Positions 38,255 to 47,805 of a stretch of 64,000 nucleotides of DNA are shown in pieces (within the stretch, counting starts at the first letter, position 1; every line of letters begins with the position of its first letter). The DNA is from Spirometra erinaceieuropaei (lineage: Eukaryota > Platyhelminthes > Cestoda > Diphyllobothriidea > Diphyllobothriidae). A program made the position numbers and the translations under genes. The stretch spans positions 868,387 through 932,386 of the forward strand of contig CACRXP010000092.1 in assembly GCA_902702965.1 (NCBI GenBank), given 5' to 3'. The notes below the pieces were generated by a model, which was not told the DNA's origin, ran no database searches, and worked only from the letters and a program-made list of their open reading frames with translations.

Positions 38255-38400
38255 CCAGTGATGGTAGACTTGCGTTGCATCGGCCGCACTCTCTCAACCC
38301 TCCCCCTGTCGGGGCCAGTGAATAGCCAGAATCCAGAAGACCGGGCGGGGGCCCAGTGCGATTGGAGTATGCGCCCAGACGTGTCACCAATCCCCCCCCC
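38255..38400 (-). repeat. Dispersed repeat C fragment, minus orientation
   Basis: CCAGTGATGGTAGACTTGCG then CGGCCGCACTCTCTC match the inverted 3' module. It abuts element A6. Confidence 0.5.
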
Positions 38401-39055
38401 CCACATGCATAGAATTCGTTATGGTCTCGTTATGGACCCTGATCTGATCCCCCTTTTGATCCAGCTCAACTCCCGAGGGCACATTGTGGGATCCAAGGAC
38501 AAACAAACGTGAACCAGTTAACATTAGATTATGCGCAGCGCTAGTCAGTCTCTAAGTTGGCATGACAGTGCTTGCTATGCGAAGATATGAACGCACAAGT
38601 TCTTCATTTGCTCTGCTTCAGAATTTCATTTTCGCCATAACTGACACTGCTACTTTGCGCAGGGAAGAATTAAATTACCGTCTCGCACACGATCTGGCCC
38701 AATCATACGATTTGGGCAATTACCTATCTCAATTGCCTTGGACAGAAAATGAAGTGTCATTCAATAACCTGCCCTTCAACGTCGCTCCACTAATGTTTGC
38801 ATGCATTAACTTCATATACACTTAGTCCCTATTCGGTCTCTTTCCTTGATGTCCTTCAGGAGCCTAACCAGAATTGGTCTACTTGAAATTACTGTTAGAC
38901 ACTTCCGACTTAGCGAAAATTGCCTAAACACAGATGGGAAGTGAAGCAGATTTAATCAGTTTGTTTGACTAAAGTGGAATCTAATAAGTGCACTTCAGAT
39001 GCAAATGAAAATAGCTGGCATTTTACGGGTCTCTTATCCTCTTATATGTCTGCAG

Positions 39056-39154
39056 AAATTGGTTCCGCCCTACCATGATCGCACTTTCCATCTGGCAAAG
39101 GAACTCTCGATGACCGAACGCACTTACGTAAAGTCTCTGCGTCTCCTACTCATG
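39056..39154 (+). CDS. FARP: FARP-like gene, DH domain exon (first helix, CR1)
   Basis: The exon has 33 codons with a strong acceptor (TGTCTGCAG) and a perfect donor (ATG|GTAAGT), phase 0 on both sides. It reads KLVPPYHDRTFHLAKELSM and then TERTYVKSLRLLLM. The segment AKEL..TERTYVK.L is conserved region 1 of DH (Dbl homology) domains. The glutamate in TER contacts the switch region of Rho GTPases in known DH structures and is present here. The same spacing from a D-x-x-F start is seen in FARP proteins. The previous exon ends ILRK, so the join falls just before the folded domain. Confidence 0.85.
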
Positions 39155-39501
39155 GTAAGTCATAACTCAAATAAACCTTGACCCAAACCGATTACAAATA
39201 CTGGCGCAAACGGCTAAAACGACGGGCTAGAATCCATATCAACGGTCGACACCTGAACTCTGTCCTTAAAGAGATGGACTTTTTTGGACAATATTGGGTC
39301 AAGCAGGTCTTACTCAAGGCAGGAACTGGGGATGCAAGGCGTGTGAGTGTTATGGAGAGTCACCGCCTAAGGCGCTGAGCAGGGGGACCAAGCCGGCAGC
39401 GTGAGACACGCGTGAGGTTAGGCGGCCGACCGGCGTGCACTGCAGCGCCGAGCACGCGTGGGGGCTTTGCTCACTTATGCGGCCCAATCAATGGCTGGTC
39501 G

Positions 39502-39576
39502 NNNNNNNNNNNNNNNNNNNNNNNNNNNNNNNNNNNNNNNNNNNNNNNNNNNNNNNNNNNNNNNNNNNNNNNNNNN
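39502..39576. other. Run of 75 unknown bases (assembly gap)
   Basis: All N. It is flanked by GC-rich sequence with similar blocks on both sides (CCGACCGGCGTGC left, GCGACCGGCACGC right) and CCAATCA on both sides, so an unresolved short repeat is likely. Confidence 0.98.
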
Positions 39577-39706
39577 CCAATCAGCGACCGGCACGCCCGG
39601 GGCAGGAACATTCTAGAACGCCCTCAACGGCTGCCACGTCATTGGACGGAATGTTCCTGAACACACAGGAGCCGGTATAAATAGCGCATTTTTCCTACGA
39701 GTTGGA
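39577..39706 (+). promoter_or_regulatory. Heat-shock-type core promoter (CCAAT, two HSEs, TATA box)
   Basis: In order: CCAATCA at 39577; a perfect three-unit heat-shock element GAACATTCTAGAA at 39606-39618; an inverted CCAAT (ATTGG) at 39641-39645; a second perfect element GAATGTTCCTGAA at 39649-39661; TATAAATA at 39676-39683. HSF trimers bind alternating GAA/TTC units at 2-bp spacing, exactly as here. The second element sits about 15 bp from the TATA box, as in hsp70-type promoters. The start would fall near 39706. Downstream to about 39840 the sequence looks like a 5' leader with no recognisable heat-shock protein, and then repeat C begins. It could be the orphaned promoter of a lost or duplicated hsp gene, or could drive a nested transcript. 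Confidence 0.8.
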
Positions 39707-39904
39707 ACCCCTCGCGCCGCAAGTTGCCAGTAAAGTGCTTGTCCTCCGAACCGGCTCTCTTCCTGTCCTACCTTCCTTCCGGTTCATAACAGTGAGATAC
39801 GAGCAGCCCTTAGAGAAGTCTGATACAGGTAGTGGGGACCGATTCGTGTGTAGCAGGTGTGGACGGACTGCTTTACCCTGTCAACCGCCCGGCCGGCTTG
39901 ATAT

Positions 39905-40060
39905 TAGTTTTTAGTCGGAACGGTGTGAGCGGTGAGGGCGATAGAAGCTGTGCAAGTCCCCCTCACCACAAACAAATTCACGTTCAAGTCAACGGTGGTG
40001 GGCCCGCTGCGTGCAGTTGGAGGTGAACGCGGTTGCTAGTGATAGTCGAACTGTCCGATG
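39905..40060 (+). repeat. Dispersed repeat C, plus orientation (3' part)
   Basis: GATAGAAGCTGTGCAAGTCC then ACAAATTCACGTTCAAGTCA match the family 3' module. Confidence 0.5.
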
Positions 40061-40254
40061 CGAAATAATTCAACAAGACTTGGTATTTCCGCGATAGCGG
40101 CATTCTGTGGTGGTGTTATAGAAACAATAGACTCTCCAGGGAGTATTCTGGGCAAACAGGTGGGCTGCTGGGCAGGTGGATCTGAGTTCAGGCTGCCTGG
40201 TATGCACATATTTAACCCTCACCTGTCTGCTACTCAAAGTTGCACTTGGATAGT

Positions 40255-40740
40255 GTCTATTAATCGATCCTGCTTGCACAATTTTCGGTATTTCTAGATT
40301 CTCTCGCAAAACTTGCACGTTTCAAAATGCCAAGGTAGCAACACGTGTGTCACGCATTTCGTAACCTTCCATTCAACTGAAAACGACCGTAGCCCTTAGA
40401 CATAGCCGTAACTGGAAAACCTAACCGTAATACTGAAACCTAATCGTACGCTCAAACTCTAACCGTAACCCGAAAACCTAAGCCTAAAGGCATACCGCTA
40501 ACCCGAAAATCGGGAACCATTAACCAGTACCCTAATCCTAACCTCAAACGTAAAACGGAAGCCAATTGGGTCAGATGTGATCATGGAACCCCACAAAATA
40601 GCCCCAGTAGACAAACCCCCCAGCCACCTGTAATACGGGGACTGGCTACCAACTGCTATCTAGCCCTCGCACGTTTCAAAATGGCAAGGTAGCAACACGT
40701 GCGTTACGCATTTCGTAACCCTCCGTTCAACTAAAAACGA
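40255..40740. repeat. Block D repeats flanking a TTAGGG-like tract (minus orientation)
   Basis: Block D occurs at 40255-40386 and in part again at 40668-40740 in the same orientation (shared AAGGTAGCAACACGTG, CGCATTTCGTAACC and TTCAACT-AAAACGA). Between them is a CCTAAC/CCGTAACC-rich tract (about 40390-40560, TTAGGG-like on the minus strand) and a block (40568-40642) that matches 10594-10656 inverted. The layout resembles a small element with direct terminal repeats. Confidence 0.62.
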
Positions 40741-41529
40741 TTATTTCATGGGCTGTTGGCATCAAAAAAAAGAGTACGAGGTAGTCCACTTATGAAGAAC
40801 CTAAGGAACTCTGTCTACGTGATCATTCGAACGACAGTGTTCGAAGTCCTGCTTTGAGCGACGACTGGAAGTCGTTTACTGTGTTGTGCAAAAATCTCGG
40901 CAATACTCTAGAGAAGAAGAGCACTGTGCAAACAAATGGATCCTGTGATTCGGCACGCAGTTGTGTAAAACAACCTCCCCTAACCCCCCTTCCAGAATGG
41001 CTGACAAATGGTCCACGCTGTGTAGCCCCAATCGCAATTAAGGAGTTTTCGCGGTAATTAAAACTCACCCAATCATAGCAACCCCCCTCTATTCACGCCA
41101 GCCCCACCCACATGCCTGATCAATATTACCCGCCGTTTATGCACCTGGCCCGTTTGATTACACTAAGTCGTGTTCCTATTGGGCTGTTACTTGCATAAAT
41201 AGGCATTGAACGTACCCAGTTGAAACAGAGATAGTAAAGTTTATGAAATAGTAAAGTCCCCTAAGCCTTGCCGTCCCTTCCTTAGCCGAGCTCTTTAGAT
41301 CGCTGCTAATACCTAGCCGTTAAACCCAAGTAGGTGGCCGAAATGGTTATGGGAGGAAAAAGTAGGTTCCACTTCCAGAAAAGAGAAGTGATTTTGCCGT
41401 GAAAGGTAACCAGATCTATGTGCTTGGGCGTGGGAAAACATACTATGCAGTTCAATAGTAGTGAAAATGCGATTCCCAGGTGGCATATCAAAAGAAGAGG
41501 AGGCGTTCACCGGGAGAGGTGTATTTGAG

Positions 41530-41574
41530 ATCTGACGTTTCGGGTAGTCGTTTCTTCTACCCATCTTCAGAGAC
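41530..41574 (-). ncRNA. Hammerhead ribozyme motif, PLE-B 3' repeat
   Basis: In transcript sense: GUCU (stem I), CUGAAGA (core), U, stem II GGGUAG/CUACCC, GAAA, then CGUC with cleavage expected after C, then AGAU (stem I). Stem III is only A-U and C-G with no loop. Same sequence as the copy at 43613. Confidence 0.72.
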
Positions 41575-41601
41575 TGAGCAGTCATGCACACAGCATTCCT
41601 T

Positions 41602-43354
41602 TTATGGCGCACATCTTTTGATGTCTAGCCCACTAATGCCGCCAGTGTGGCTGCATCCGACCCGCATGTCACCGTGACGTGAATCCCGCCCATCTTCGTC
41701 GGCCGCGGCGATAATTGGCGGCCCCGATAGTCCCACGCCGTGACTGTTTTCCGTCAAGTATGTCCGTAAAACCAGATAAGGGAGAGGCGAATTGATGTGG
41801 CGGTTGACAGAATAGTCGGTAGACATCCAGGCGTCTTGTACCTGCCTTGACATATGATCATCACCTCGGCCCACAATTTCAACGGCGTCAAAGTTGAAGA
41901 CGTGTCCCATTTGGTCGGCATGAGTTGCTACCTCCGACTTTGGGTCCAAACTTCGCACGGCCAACTTATTCTCGTGAATGCGCGTTTGCAGCCGTCGACC
42001 GGTTTCCCCAACGTAGTTACACATTCCGCAGCTGCACTGAAGTCGGTAGAAACAGCCGACATCTCCTGCTTACGGATCGAGTCTTTTGGCCGCATCACTT
42101 GCCGGCGGATTGTTGGGCCGGGCCTGTGGGCAACGTCTACTCCGAGCGGCGCGAGGGATCTGGCTACGGCTTCGGAGACCCCTTTCATGTATGGAATGCT
42201 CCGTCACGATTTCGGCTGACTAGGTTCTTCATTCCGCTTCCTTGGTTGCTTTCGGCTCCGTTCAACGAATGTTCGCGGATAGCCGTTGGCTCTGAAGAGT
42301 TCTTGGAGGAGCTTCATCTCGCCCATTTTGGAGACTGGAGTGCTGCAATGAGTTCCCACCCGTCGGTACGGCGTGCGTACACAGCTTCGTTTGTGTTGCA
42401 GTGGGTGGTCGCTGTTGAAACTGAGCATTTGCAGCGTGTTCGTGGGTTTTCTGTAAACTGACGTCGCCAGTTTGCCGTCTGGTTGGCGGCAGATGAGAAC
42501 ATCCAAAAATGAAAGTCTCCTCTCCACTTCTTCCATCGTGAACTGTAGGTTGAGGATGATTGAGTTCAGTAGTTCTTCAGTAGCTAATTTTATCCTGATC
42601 GATGATTATGAAGGTATCATCAACGTACCGCGCCCAAAACTTGGGTTTGTATTCCCCGAACAGTTGTTTCTCGAGTTTTTGCAGAACGGCCTCGGCAATG
42701 AGTCCGGAGATTGGTGAACCCATCGGAGTGCCCTTAATTTGGTCATATGTGATCCCCTCGAAGGCAAAAAATGTCTTGAGACAGTGCCCCATGAGTTCTA
42801 TGAGATCCTGAGCTGTGACGTAGCAGGTCACTGAGCGTCTCGACCGCAAGGGCCTGTGGTATGGACGTGAAGAGTGAAACGACGTCAAATGACACCATCC
42901 TCTCATTCGGTTCGATCGTGACCGCCCTTATTTTGTCGAGGAATTGCTCTGCTGAGTGTACTGTTGTTTCTGAGCCCGTAGTTAGGAAGCCTAGCTTCTG
43001 AAACAGCCAGTTTGCTAGCCTGTATGTGAGTGTGCCTCGGAGTGAGACGATTGGTTGGAGTGGAACATCCGGCTTGTGTACCTTTGGAAGACCGTAAAAT
43101 CTCGCCATCGGTGTTTCTGTGGGCCTTGCCATATACCACTCTTTGACGGTGATGACTTTTTCCTTCTTTATTCGAGACAGAATTCTGTTAACCTTCGCCA
43201 GTAGGGACTTTAGATTGGCGGCGTCGCTGACCTTGCAGGACTCCCGGTCGTTGAGGAGCATGAGGGCTTTGTTTCGGTAATCCACCTTGTCAAGGACAAC
43301 GGTTGATCGGCCTTTGTCAGCAGACAGAATAACTATTTCGGTGTCCGCTTTCAA
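41602..43354 (-). pseudogene. PLE-B reverse transcriptase plus GIY-YIG endonuclease, frameshifted
   Basis: The minus-strand order is typical of PLEs. The N-terminal part reads VILSADKGRSTVVLDKVDYR and FYGLPKVHKPDVPLQPIVS, then motif A SFDVVSLFTSIP. A frame change at about 42.8-42.9 kb leads to motif B (KGTPMGSPISGLIAEAVL) and motif C with an intact catalytic box (ARYVDDTFIII). A second change near 42.55 kb gives RRLSFLDVLICRQPDG and YRKPTNT. A third near 42.07 kb gives the GIY-YIG box CNYVGETGRRLQTRIHENKL and the zinc/His-type tail (THADQMGHVFNFD). A stop lies between about 42204 and 42188. So all catalytic residues I can check are kept while the frame is broken, which suggests a fairly recent loss. 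The open frames on the opposite strand here are shadows. Confidence 0.87.
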
Positions 43355-43612
43355 CTCCCTTTGGGCCTTTTGTTCATCTCTTAGCAGCGAATGGGTTTTT
43401 CGGTCCCCTTATCTGGTTTTACGGACATACTTGACGGAAAACAGTCACGGCGTGGGACAATCGGGCCGCCAATTATCGCTGCGGCCGACGAAGATGGGCG
43501 GGATTCACGTCACGGTGACATGCGGGTCAGATGCAGCCACACAGGCGGCATCGGTGGGCCAGACATCAAACGATGTGCGCCATAAAAGGAATGCTGTGTG
43601 CATGACTGCTCA

Positions 43613-43657
43613 GTCTCTGAAGATGGGTAGAAGAAACGACTACCCGAAACGTCAGAT
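43613..43657 (+). ncRNA. Hammerhead ribozyme motif, PLE-B opposite repeat (plus sense)
   Basis: Same 45-nt motif as 41530-41574 but on the plus strand, because the terminal repeats are inverted. Core CUGAAGA at 43617, stem II 43625-43630 with 43640-43645, GAAA at 43646, predicted cut after 43653. Confidence 0.72.
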
Positions 43658-45450
43658 CTCAAATACACCTCTCCCGGTGAATGCCTCCTCTTCTTTTGAT
43701 ACTATGCAGTATCTTCACGGGTTACAGGACAAGCCGACCTCCACAGGTTATCCATTTTTGCCAGTTTCATTGCGATGGATGTGATCGGTGACTGACGCTT
43801 CCTTCAAATGAGACACCAATGAGATGTTCAACACAAACCCCACCAAACTCGCAAGGGCGGACACTCCGCCATGACCAATAGAAATCACTAAATGAACCGT
43901 GGTGTTAATCTATGAGAGCTCACCAATTGAATGTATACCACGCTAACTTTTTTCCATGGGGCCGTAGAATGGATTTCGATTCTTAGTTGGCCGTTGCCCT
44001 AGACTTCCTTTTCATTCACCCCGTTTTAGTTTCCCTTCTCTTCTTCACGACTGACGACGAGTTTTTTTGCCGTGTAGCTAATCTCAACGAGCTAATTCAG
44101 GATTCTCAAGGGGTGTCCTTGAAAATTCTCGGGGCACATACCTATGACGTCTACCAACTTGCCTGGATCGCTGGATGAGATGCGCATAGTCTTGTTTGCT
44201 AGAGAGTTATAGTCGGCAGACCGTGTAGGCGGTTGCATAGATTCAGCCCGGCAGTCAGGATATGTCGGTTAAAGCAACGGTGGGATGTTTGTCTCTAAAA
44301 GTGTTCGGTGCCTATGAGGCAGAGGTGAAAATTTCAGACACTTAAACTTGGGTCTAAGTACAGTCGGCTGTTGACTACCAACAAGCCACAAAAAATCACC
44401 CTCATCTCCTCTTTCCCCGTCGAAAACATTCCTTTCGGTGGGTTCGTCTCCTTTGCCTACAGAAACCATGTAACTTGTGGTTTGGCTGATCTTTGTGACG
44501 CCGACGTAGGGCTGAAGACAGGACGGAAACAAAGGCGGATTGGGCAAAGTGATATCGCATTAAGTAGACCAGAGTGAAAGCAGGAGGCAGCATCATCAAG
44601 AATTCAACTAACAAACTGTTTAATTTTCTAAAATGTTGTTGTATGATGAAATGTGAAACGCCGGCAAGGGTAGAGTTTGTAGCCGGGGTGGCTTACTCTG
44701 AGGAGTAAAATGCGCTAAAAGAAAATAACTAGCGACGTTTATTCGTACGTGCCAGAGGAAGACATAAAAAGACCTCGCGGTGACTGTTGCCCAAGGATGG
44801 TCAAGATTCTTTAAGGTGGTCATCGGAGTAAAAATACGACAACGCAATACCTTTTTGACTATGCCTCTAAAGGGCCACCAGATTAACTTACTATTAGTAT
44901 TAAGCGACAAAATAATGTCCCCTTTTAGGTAGTATCAATGTGCATTATCAAAATTTGTGATGCCACAAAGTTCTTAGATGTTCGGCTCTTTTGCTCAACA
45001 CAAACTCCCCCGAAGTAAGTAACCCTGGTCATAAGCCCTACACTTGTCGAAACGCCTGAAGCAGACGGGAGTTTTGAGGACGAATCCTAAAATAAGGAAT
45101 ATCCTCCTTCGAAGAAGCCGAAAATGGACATAAGATGGAGACCGGAAACCTTCATGTGGCCCGTGGAATTAACAATTTTTTTCCCGGCGTGCTGAGCGTG
45201 AATCTAATCCCCTTCGTCTCTTAAATAAAGGGGATCGGAATCGCAAACAGATTATGAGCCAAATTCCCCTTCTTTCTGTCAATGTGCCGGATGCCTGTGG
45301 TAAGTTGAAAGATGCAAGCTGGTTGGTTGTACCCCCTCGAGTTTTCGGTTCAGAGCCTAAAAATATATATCTATACATTGGATAACTGAAAAAGTATGCA
45401 TATCAAGATGATATGATGAAAGGAGGAAGTCCGTCGGAAATAGAGTTTTA

Positions 45451-45495
45451 CTCGTAAATTTTCGAGCTGGTTGCACCAACCCGTCGTCAGACAAA
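45451..45495 (-). ncRNA. Hammerhead ribozyme motif, PLE-C left repeat
   Basis: In transcript sense: UUUGU, CUGACGA, C, stem II GGGUUGG/CCAGCUC (with G-U pairs), GAAA, AUUU, then ACGAG, which pairs with the first strand. Stem III is A-U, A-U. The base before the cut is U instead of the preferred C. Confidence 0.65.
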
Positions 45496-45785
45496 GTGAA
45501 TAATAAGAGGTGGGATTGTCACACTGCTGGTTGAGGACGCAGACAGAGGGTAAGCAGACGACTTTGCGAGGGGAAGGTGTACGTTGTGTTGTGACGGGTG
45601 CCGGAGGTGAGGATAGGTGTTTGGCTCCCAACTGTGGTTCACCGTGTTGGGGGGAGGGGAGGAGGGCCGGGAGGGAGGAATGGCGTGTCGGTGAGATCAT
45701 GTATGGCAGGGCACGCATTAGCTGTTGCTGTTCTTAAGGTGGGCTCCAGTCAGTCCACCGCTATCGGAGGCCCTCGTAGTGGACA

Positions 45786-46280
45786 TTAAGGGCCAACATG
45801 GCGGTTAATGCTATCCGCACCGGAGGGCCAAGCTTCGAGGAACTCCCGTGCCTGTTTCGTGTTAGCTCTAGCGTCCAGTTCAGTACCGTCCCAATTGAAA
45901 CGGTGGCCACACTCTAGAGCGTGTGCAAACACGAGAGATAAGGGGTCGCGTCGGCGGATTGCTAACTTGTGTTCATCAATGTGAGTCCCAAGTTGTCGAC
46001 CCGCATGACCAATATAAACGCAACGGCTGCCGGCGCACAGGATACGGTAGATGGCGTTGCTTTGTTGTTCTTTGGGTATGGGATTCTTTGCCCGGAATAA
46101 TGCTGCGCGTAAGGAGGACGCCGGCTTGTGGGCAATGCAGATGCCAAACCGGTTTAGTTGTCGGGCAATCGCTTCCGATATTCCTCGCATGTAGGGCAAG
46201 GAATAATATTTCCTCTGTGCCCCTTCTCTACTTGAACTCCGATCTTGTGGTTGCCTCTGACGTCTGAGACAGTTTTTCAC
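45786..46280 (-). CDS. PLE-C GIY-YIG endonuclease-type protein (164 aa open frame)
   Basis: The open frame has no interruption. It reads YYSLPYMRGISEAIARQLNR, GICIAHKPASSLR, then the nuclease core AIYRILCAGSRCVYIGHAGR followed by QLGTHIDEHKLAIRRRD and ALECGHRFNWDG, ending INRHVGP. This is the linker plus GIY-YIG domain found after the RT in PLE proteins. The position of the usual catalytic Arg (T-R-I) holds His (T-H-I), so activity is doubtful. The ATG at 46280 lies just inside the right inverted repeat border and the stop lies just before the left one, so the gene fills the element. With no RT it could act only in trans, or it is a remnant. I cannot tell whether it is expressed. Confidence 0.72.
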   Translation of the reverse strand: MKNCLRRQRQPQDRSSSREGAQRKYYSLPYMRGISEAIARQLNRFGICIAHKPASSLRAALFRAKNPIPKEQQSNAIYRILCAGSRCVYIGHAGRQLGTHIDEHKLAIRRRDPLSLVFAHALECGHRFNWDGTELDARANTKQAREFLEAWPSGADSINRHVGP

Positions 46281-46556
46281 GAAGCTAATCGAGGGTCTCC
46301 GATCGCGGTGGACTGACTGGCGCCCACCTTAAGAACAACAACAGTTAATGCGTGTCCTGTCATACATGATCTCGCCGACACGCCATTCCTCCCCTCGCCC
46401 CCAACACGGTGAAACACAATTGGGACCCAAACACCTATCCTCACCTCCGGTATCCACCACAACACGATGCCCACCTTCCCCTCGCAAGGTCGTCTGCTTA
46501 CCTCTCTGTCTGCGTCCTCAACCGGCAGTATGACAATCCCATCTCTCATTATTCAC

Positions 46557-46601
46557 TTTGTCTGACGACGGGTTGGTGCAACTAGCTCGAAAATTTACGA
46601 G
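46557..46601 (+). ncRNA. Hammerhead ribozyme motif, PLE-C right repeat
   Basis: Plus-strand twin of 45451-45495: UUUGU, CUGACGA at 46562, GAAA at 46589, predicted cut after 46596, ACGAG at 46597. One stem II base differs (ACUAGCUC), weakening one pair. Confidence 0.62.
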
Positions 46602-47049
46602 TAAAACTCTATTTCCGACGGACTTCTTCCTTTCATTATATCCATACATTTCTGCTTTTTAATCTCTCCACAAGTTTGTAGTTAAGTTGAAACAAATCAA
46701 CCGGAATGTAGCTCTTTAGTCTCGCTCCGAAAGTTCATGTGGTTATCTGGCCGAAATCCATTGGTTACGGCTGCGTGACCACGTAACATTCATATATGCC
46801 AACGGGCAGCCAGTAGTGCGCAAAGGTTGCATACTTTGCCATACTGACGGCACAGGCTCGTGTTTCGTCGACATTCTGTAGATGCATGGCACAAGACTTG
46901 CGCTGGCGGCCTACTAACGAGCAGAACATCACACAGCTGTATCATGCATCGGCAAAATATCGATGAAACACTCGTTTGGACTTTTAGACGGTGTATGTGT
47001 TGTCAGTATGATAAGCCATCCATCGTTCATATTCCGAATTGCACAAAGA

Positions 47050-47290
47050 TGGGTTGGAATGGGGCACTGAAACGGCCGTTTCTGGCTTATCATTAACCCT
47101 CAGCCAGCCATGCCAAATCACAGGTCAGGAGAACCTGAGACTCGAGTCCGGGACCTTCAATCATTGAACTTTGACTAAACTAAAGCCCTGTCCTTGACCA
47201 CGGTTGGATGTACCCGGCTAAAGGTGGTCAATGAGCCAGAAAACGTCATCTCCGTCTCCCTTGTCTGTAACCCCTTCTCCGCATATATTG
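47050..47290. repeat. SINE-related inverted pair (minus then plus)
   Basis: The minus part (about 47060-47165) shows a B-box-like GGACTCGAGTCTC in its own sense and the CCGTTTCTGGCTTATC tail. The plus part (about 47205-47285) has AATGAGCCAGAAAACGTCAT and CTCCCTTGTCTGTAA. Both match the SINE at 32865. Confidence 0.55.
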
Positions 47291-47381
47291 CTTTTAATAA
47301 GCAACCGCCTGTGATGGCTCCTTACTGAGCCTCAGGTCAATGCGAGACGAGCAAATCCTGTAGCTTGACTTCCAAACGTGT

Positions 47382-47645
47382 ATGCTCGGACCGCGTATAC
47401 ACGAACATAAGCTGACTGTGCGAAGAGGCGACGCATTATCACAAGTGACCGCTCACACCTACGAAATGTGTCATGAGTTCAACTGCGCAGCCACCAAAAT
47501 AGTCCCCCACGCCGGAAACAAAATAAGCCGAGAACTGATTGAAGCCTGGACCTCGGATGAGAACTCGGTCAATCGATTTATCGATCTGGCGCCGGCGTAC
47601 AGGGCCCTGCGTAGTCGCTTCCAGTCTTCCGCCGTCGGTCGATGA
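47382..47645 (+). pseudogene. PLE-D: C-terminal GIY-YIG fragment
   Basis: The frame reads RIHEHKLTVRRGDALSQVTA, then TYEMCHEFNCAATKIV and SRELIEAWTSDENSVNRFID. These are the second half of a PLE GIY-YIG domain, with the catalytic Arg in PRIHEHK. The GIY and YIG strands and the RT are missing upstream, where sequence turns into SINE-like DNA. A hammerhead motif follows 50 bp after the stop, as expected for a PLE 3' end. It is on the opposite strand from PLE-B and PLE-C. Confidence 0.78.
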
Positions 47646-47693
47646 TTGGGCCTACATGCCTTATAACTGCCGCTTGTTCTGTTTCTGCCACTA

Positions 47694-47733
47694 CCTCTGA
47701 CGATGGACTTCTGTACTAGTCTGAAAGCTCAGG
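47694..47733 (+). ncRNA. Hammerhead ribozyme motif after PLE-D
   Basis: CCU (stem I), CUGACGA at 47697, U, stem II GGACU/AGUCU, GAAA at 47723, GCUC with cut expected after 47730, then AGG (stem I). Stem III is A-U and G-C. All core bases required for cleavage are present. Confidence 0.68.
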
Positions 47734-47805
47734 ACAATAAGCCAAGTGTTCCGGTGCACGAATCTTCTTCTTCACCTTAATATATTTATGCTTACTTTTG
47801 TATAG

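Larger units (their letters stand above)
29907..39055 (+). other. Intron 29907-39055
   Basis: Donor GTAGAA (weak), acceptor TTATATGTCTGCAG. Contents: palindromic elements B3 (about 30080-30772), A5 (36445-36897) and A6 (37256-38250), SINE copies (32688-32790 minus, 32865-33025 plus) with a flanking inverted repeat, repeat C copies (33880-34370, 35985-36130, 38255-38400), a 105-bp MITE (35078-35182), and a direct duplication (36185-36445 and 37022-37258). No recognisable content at 31000-32000 or 38500-39000. Confidence 0.62.
41442..43710 (-). mobile_element. PLE-B: nearly full-length Penelope-like element with inverted terminal repeats
   Basis: Inverted terminal repeats (about 41486-41782 and 43406-43701) flank RT and GIY-YIG coding regions. 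The direct repeat ACTATGCAGT lies at 41442-41451 and 43701-43710, a likely target-site duplication. A ~35-bp extension between the left duplication and the left repeat fits the short tails reported at one end of PLEs. Each terminal repeat carries a hammerhead motif. Confidence 0.85.
45411..46640 (-). mobile_element. PLE-C: compact GIY-YIG-only element between ~350-bp inverted repeats
   Basis: The left repeat (45411-45776) and right repeat (46290-46640) match inverted almost throughout (for example GTCCGTCGGAAATAGAGTTT at 45429 against its inverse at 46606). The interior, about 510 bp, is nearly filled by a GIY-YIG frame. There is no RT. Both repeats hold a hammerhead motif. TA-rich sequence flanks the left side. 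Either a deletion derivative or a non-autonomous form. Confidence 0.82.
39155..47805 (+). other. Intron 39155-47805
   Basis: Donor GTAAGT, acceptor ACTTTTGTATAG. Contents: an N gap (39502-39576), a heat-shock-type promoter (39577-39706), repeat C (39905-40060), TTAGGG-like sequence in minus orientation between direct repeats (40255-40740), PLE-B (41442-43710), PLE-C (45411-46640), a SINE inverted pair (47050-47290), and PLE-D with a hammerhead motif (47382-47733). No recognisable element in 43800-45350. Confidence 0.65.

Noticed and set aside
39702..39914. Protein driven by the heat-shock promoter
   Set aside because: The 70-residue frame shows no hsp70 or small-Hsp signature and runs into repeat C.
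41854..42461. Plus-strand frames of 121 and 178 residues
   Set aside because: Shadows of the PLE-B coding strand.
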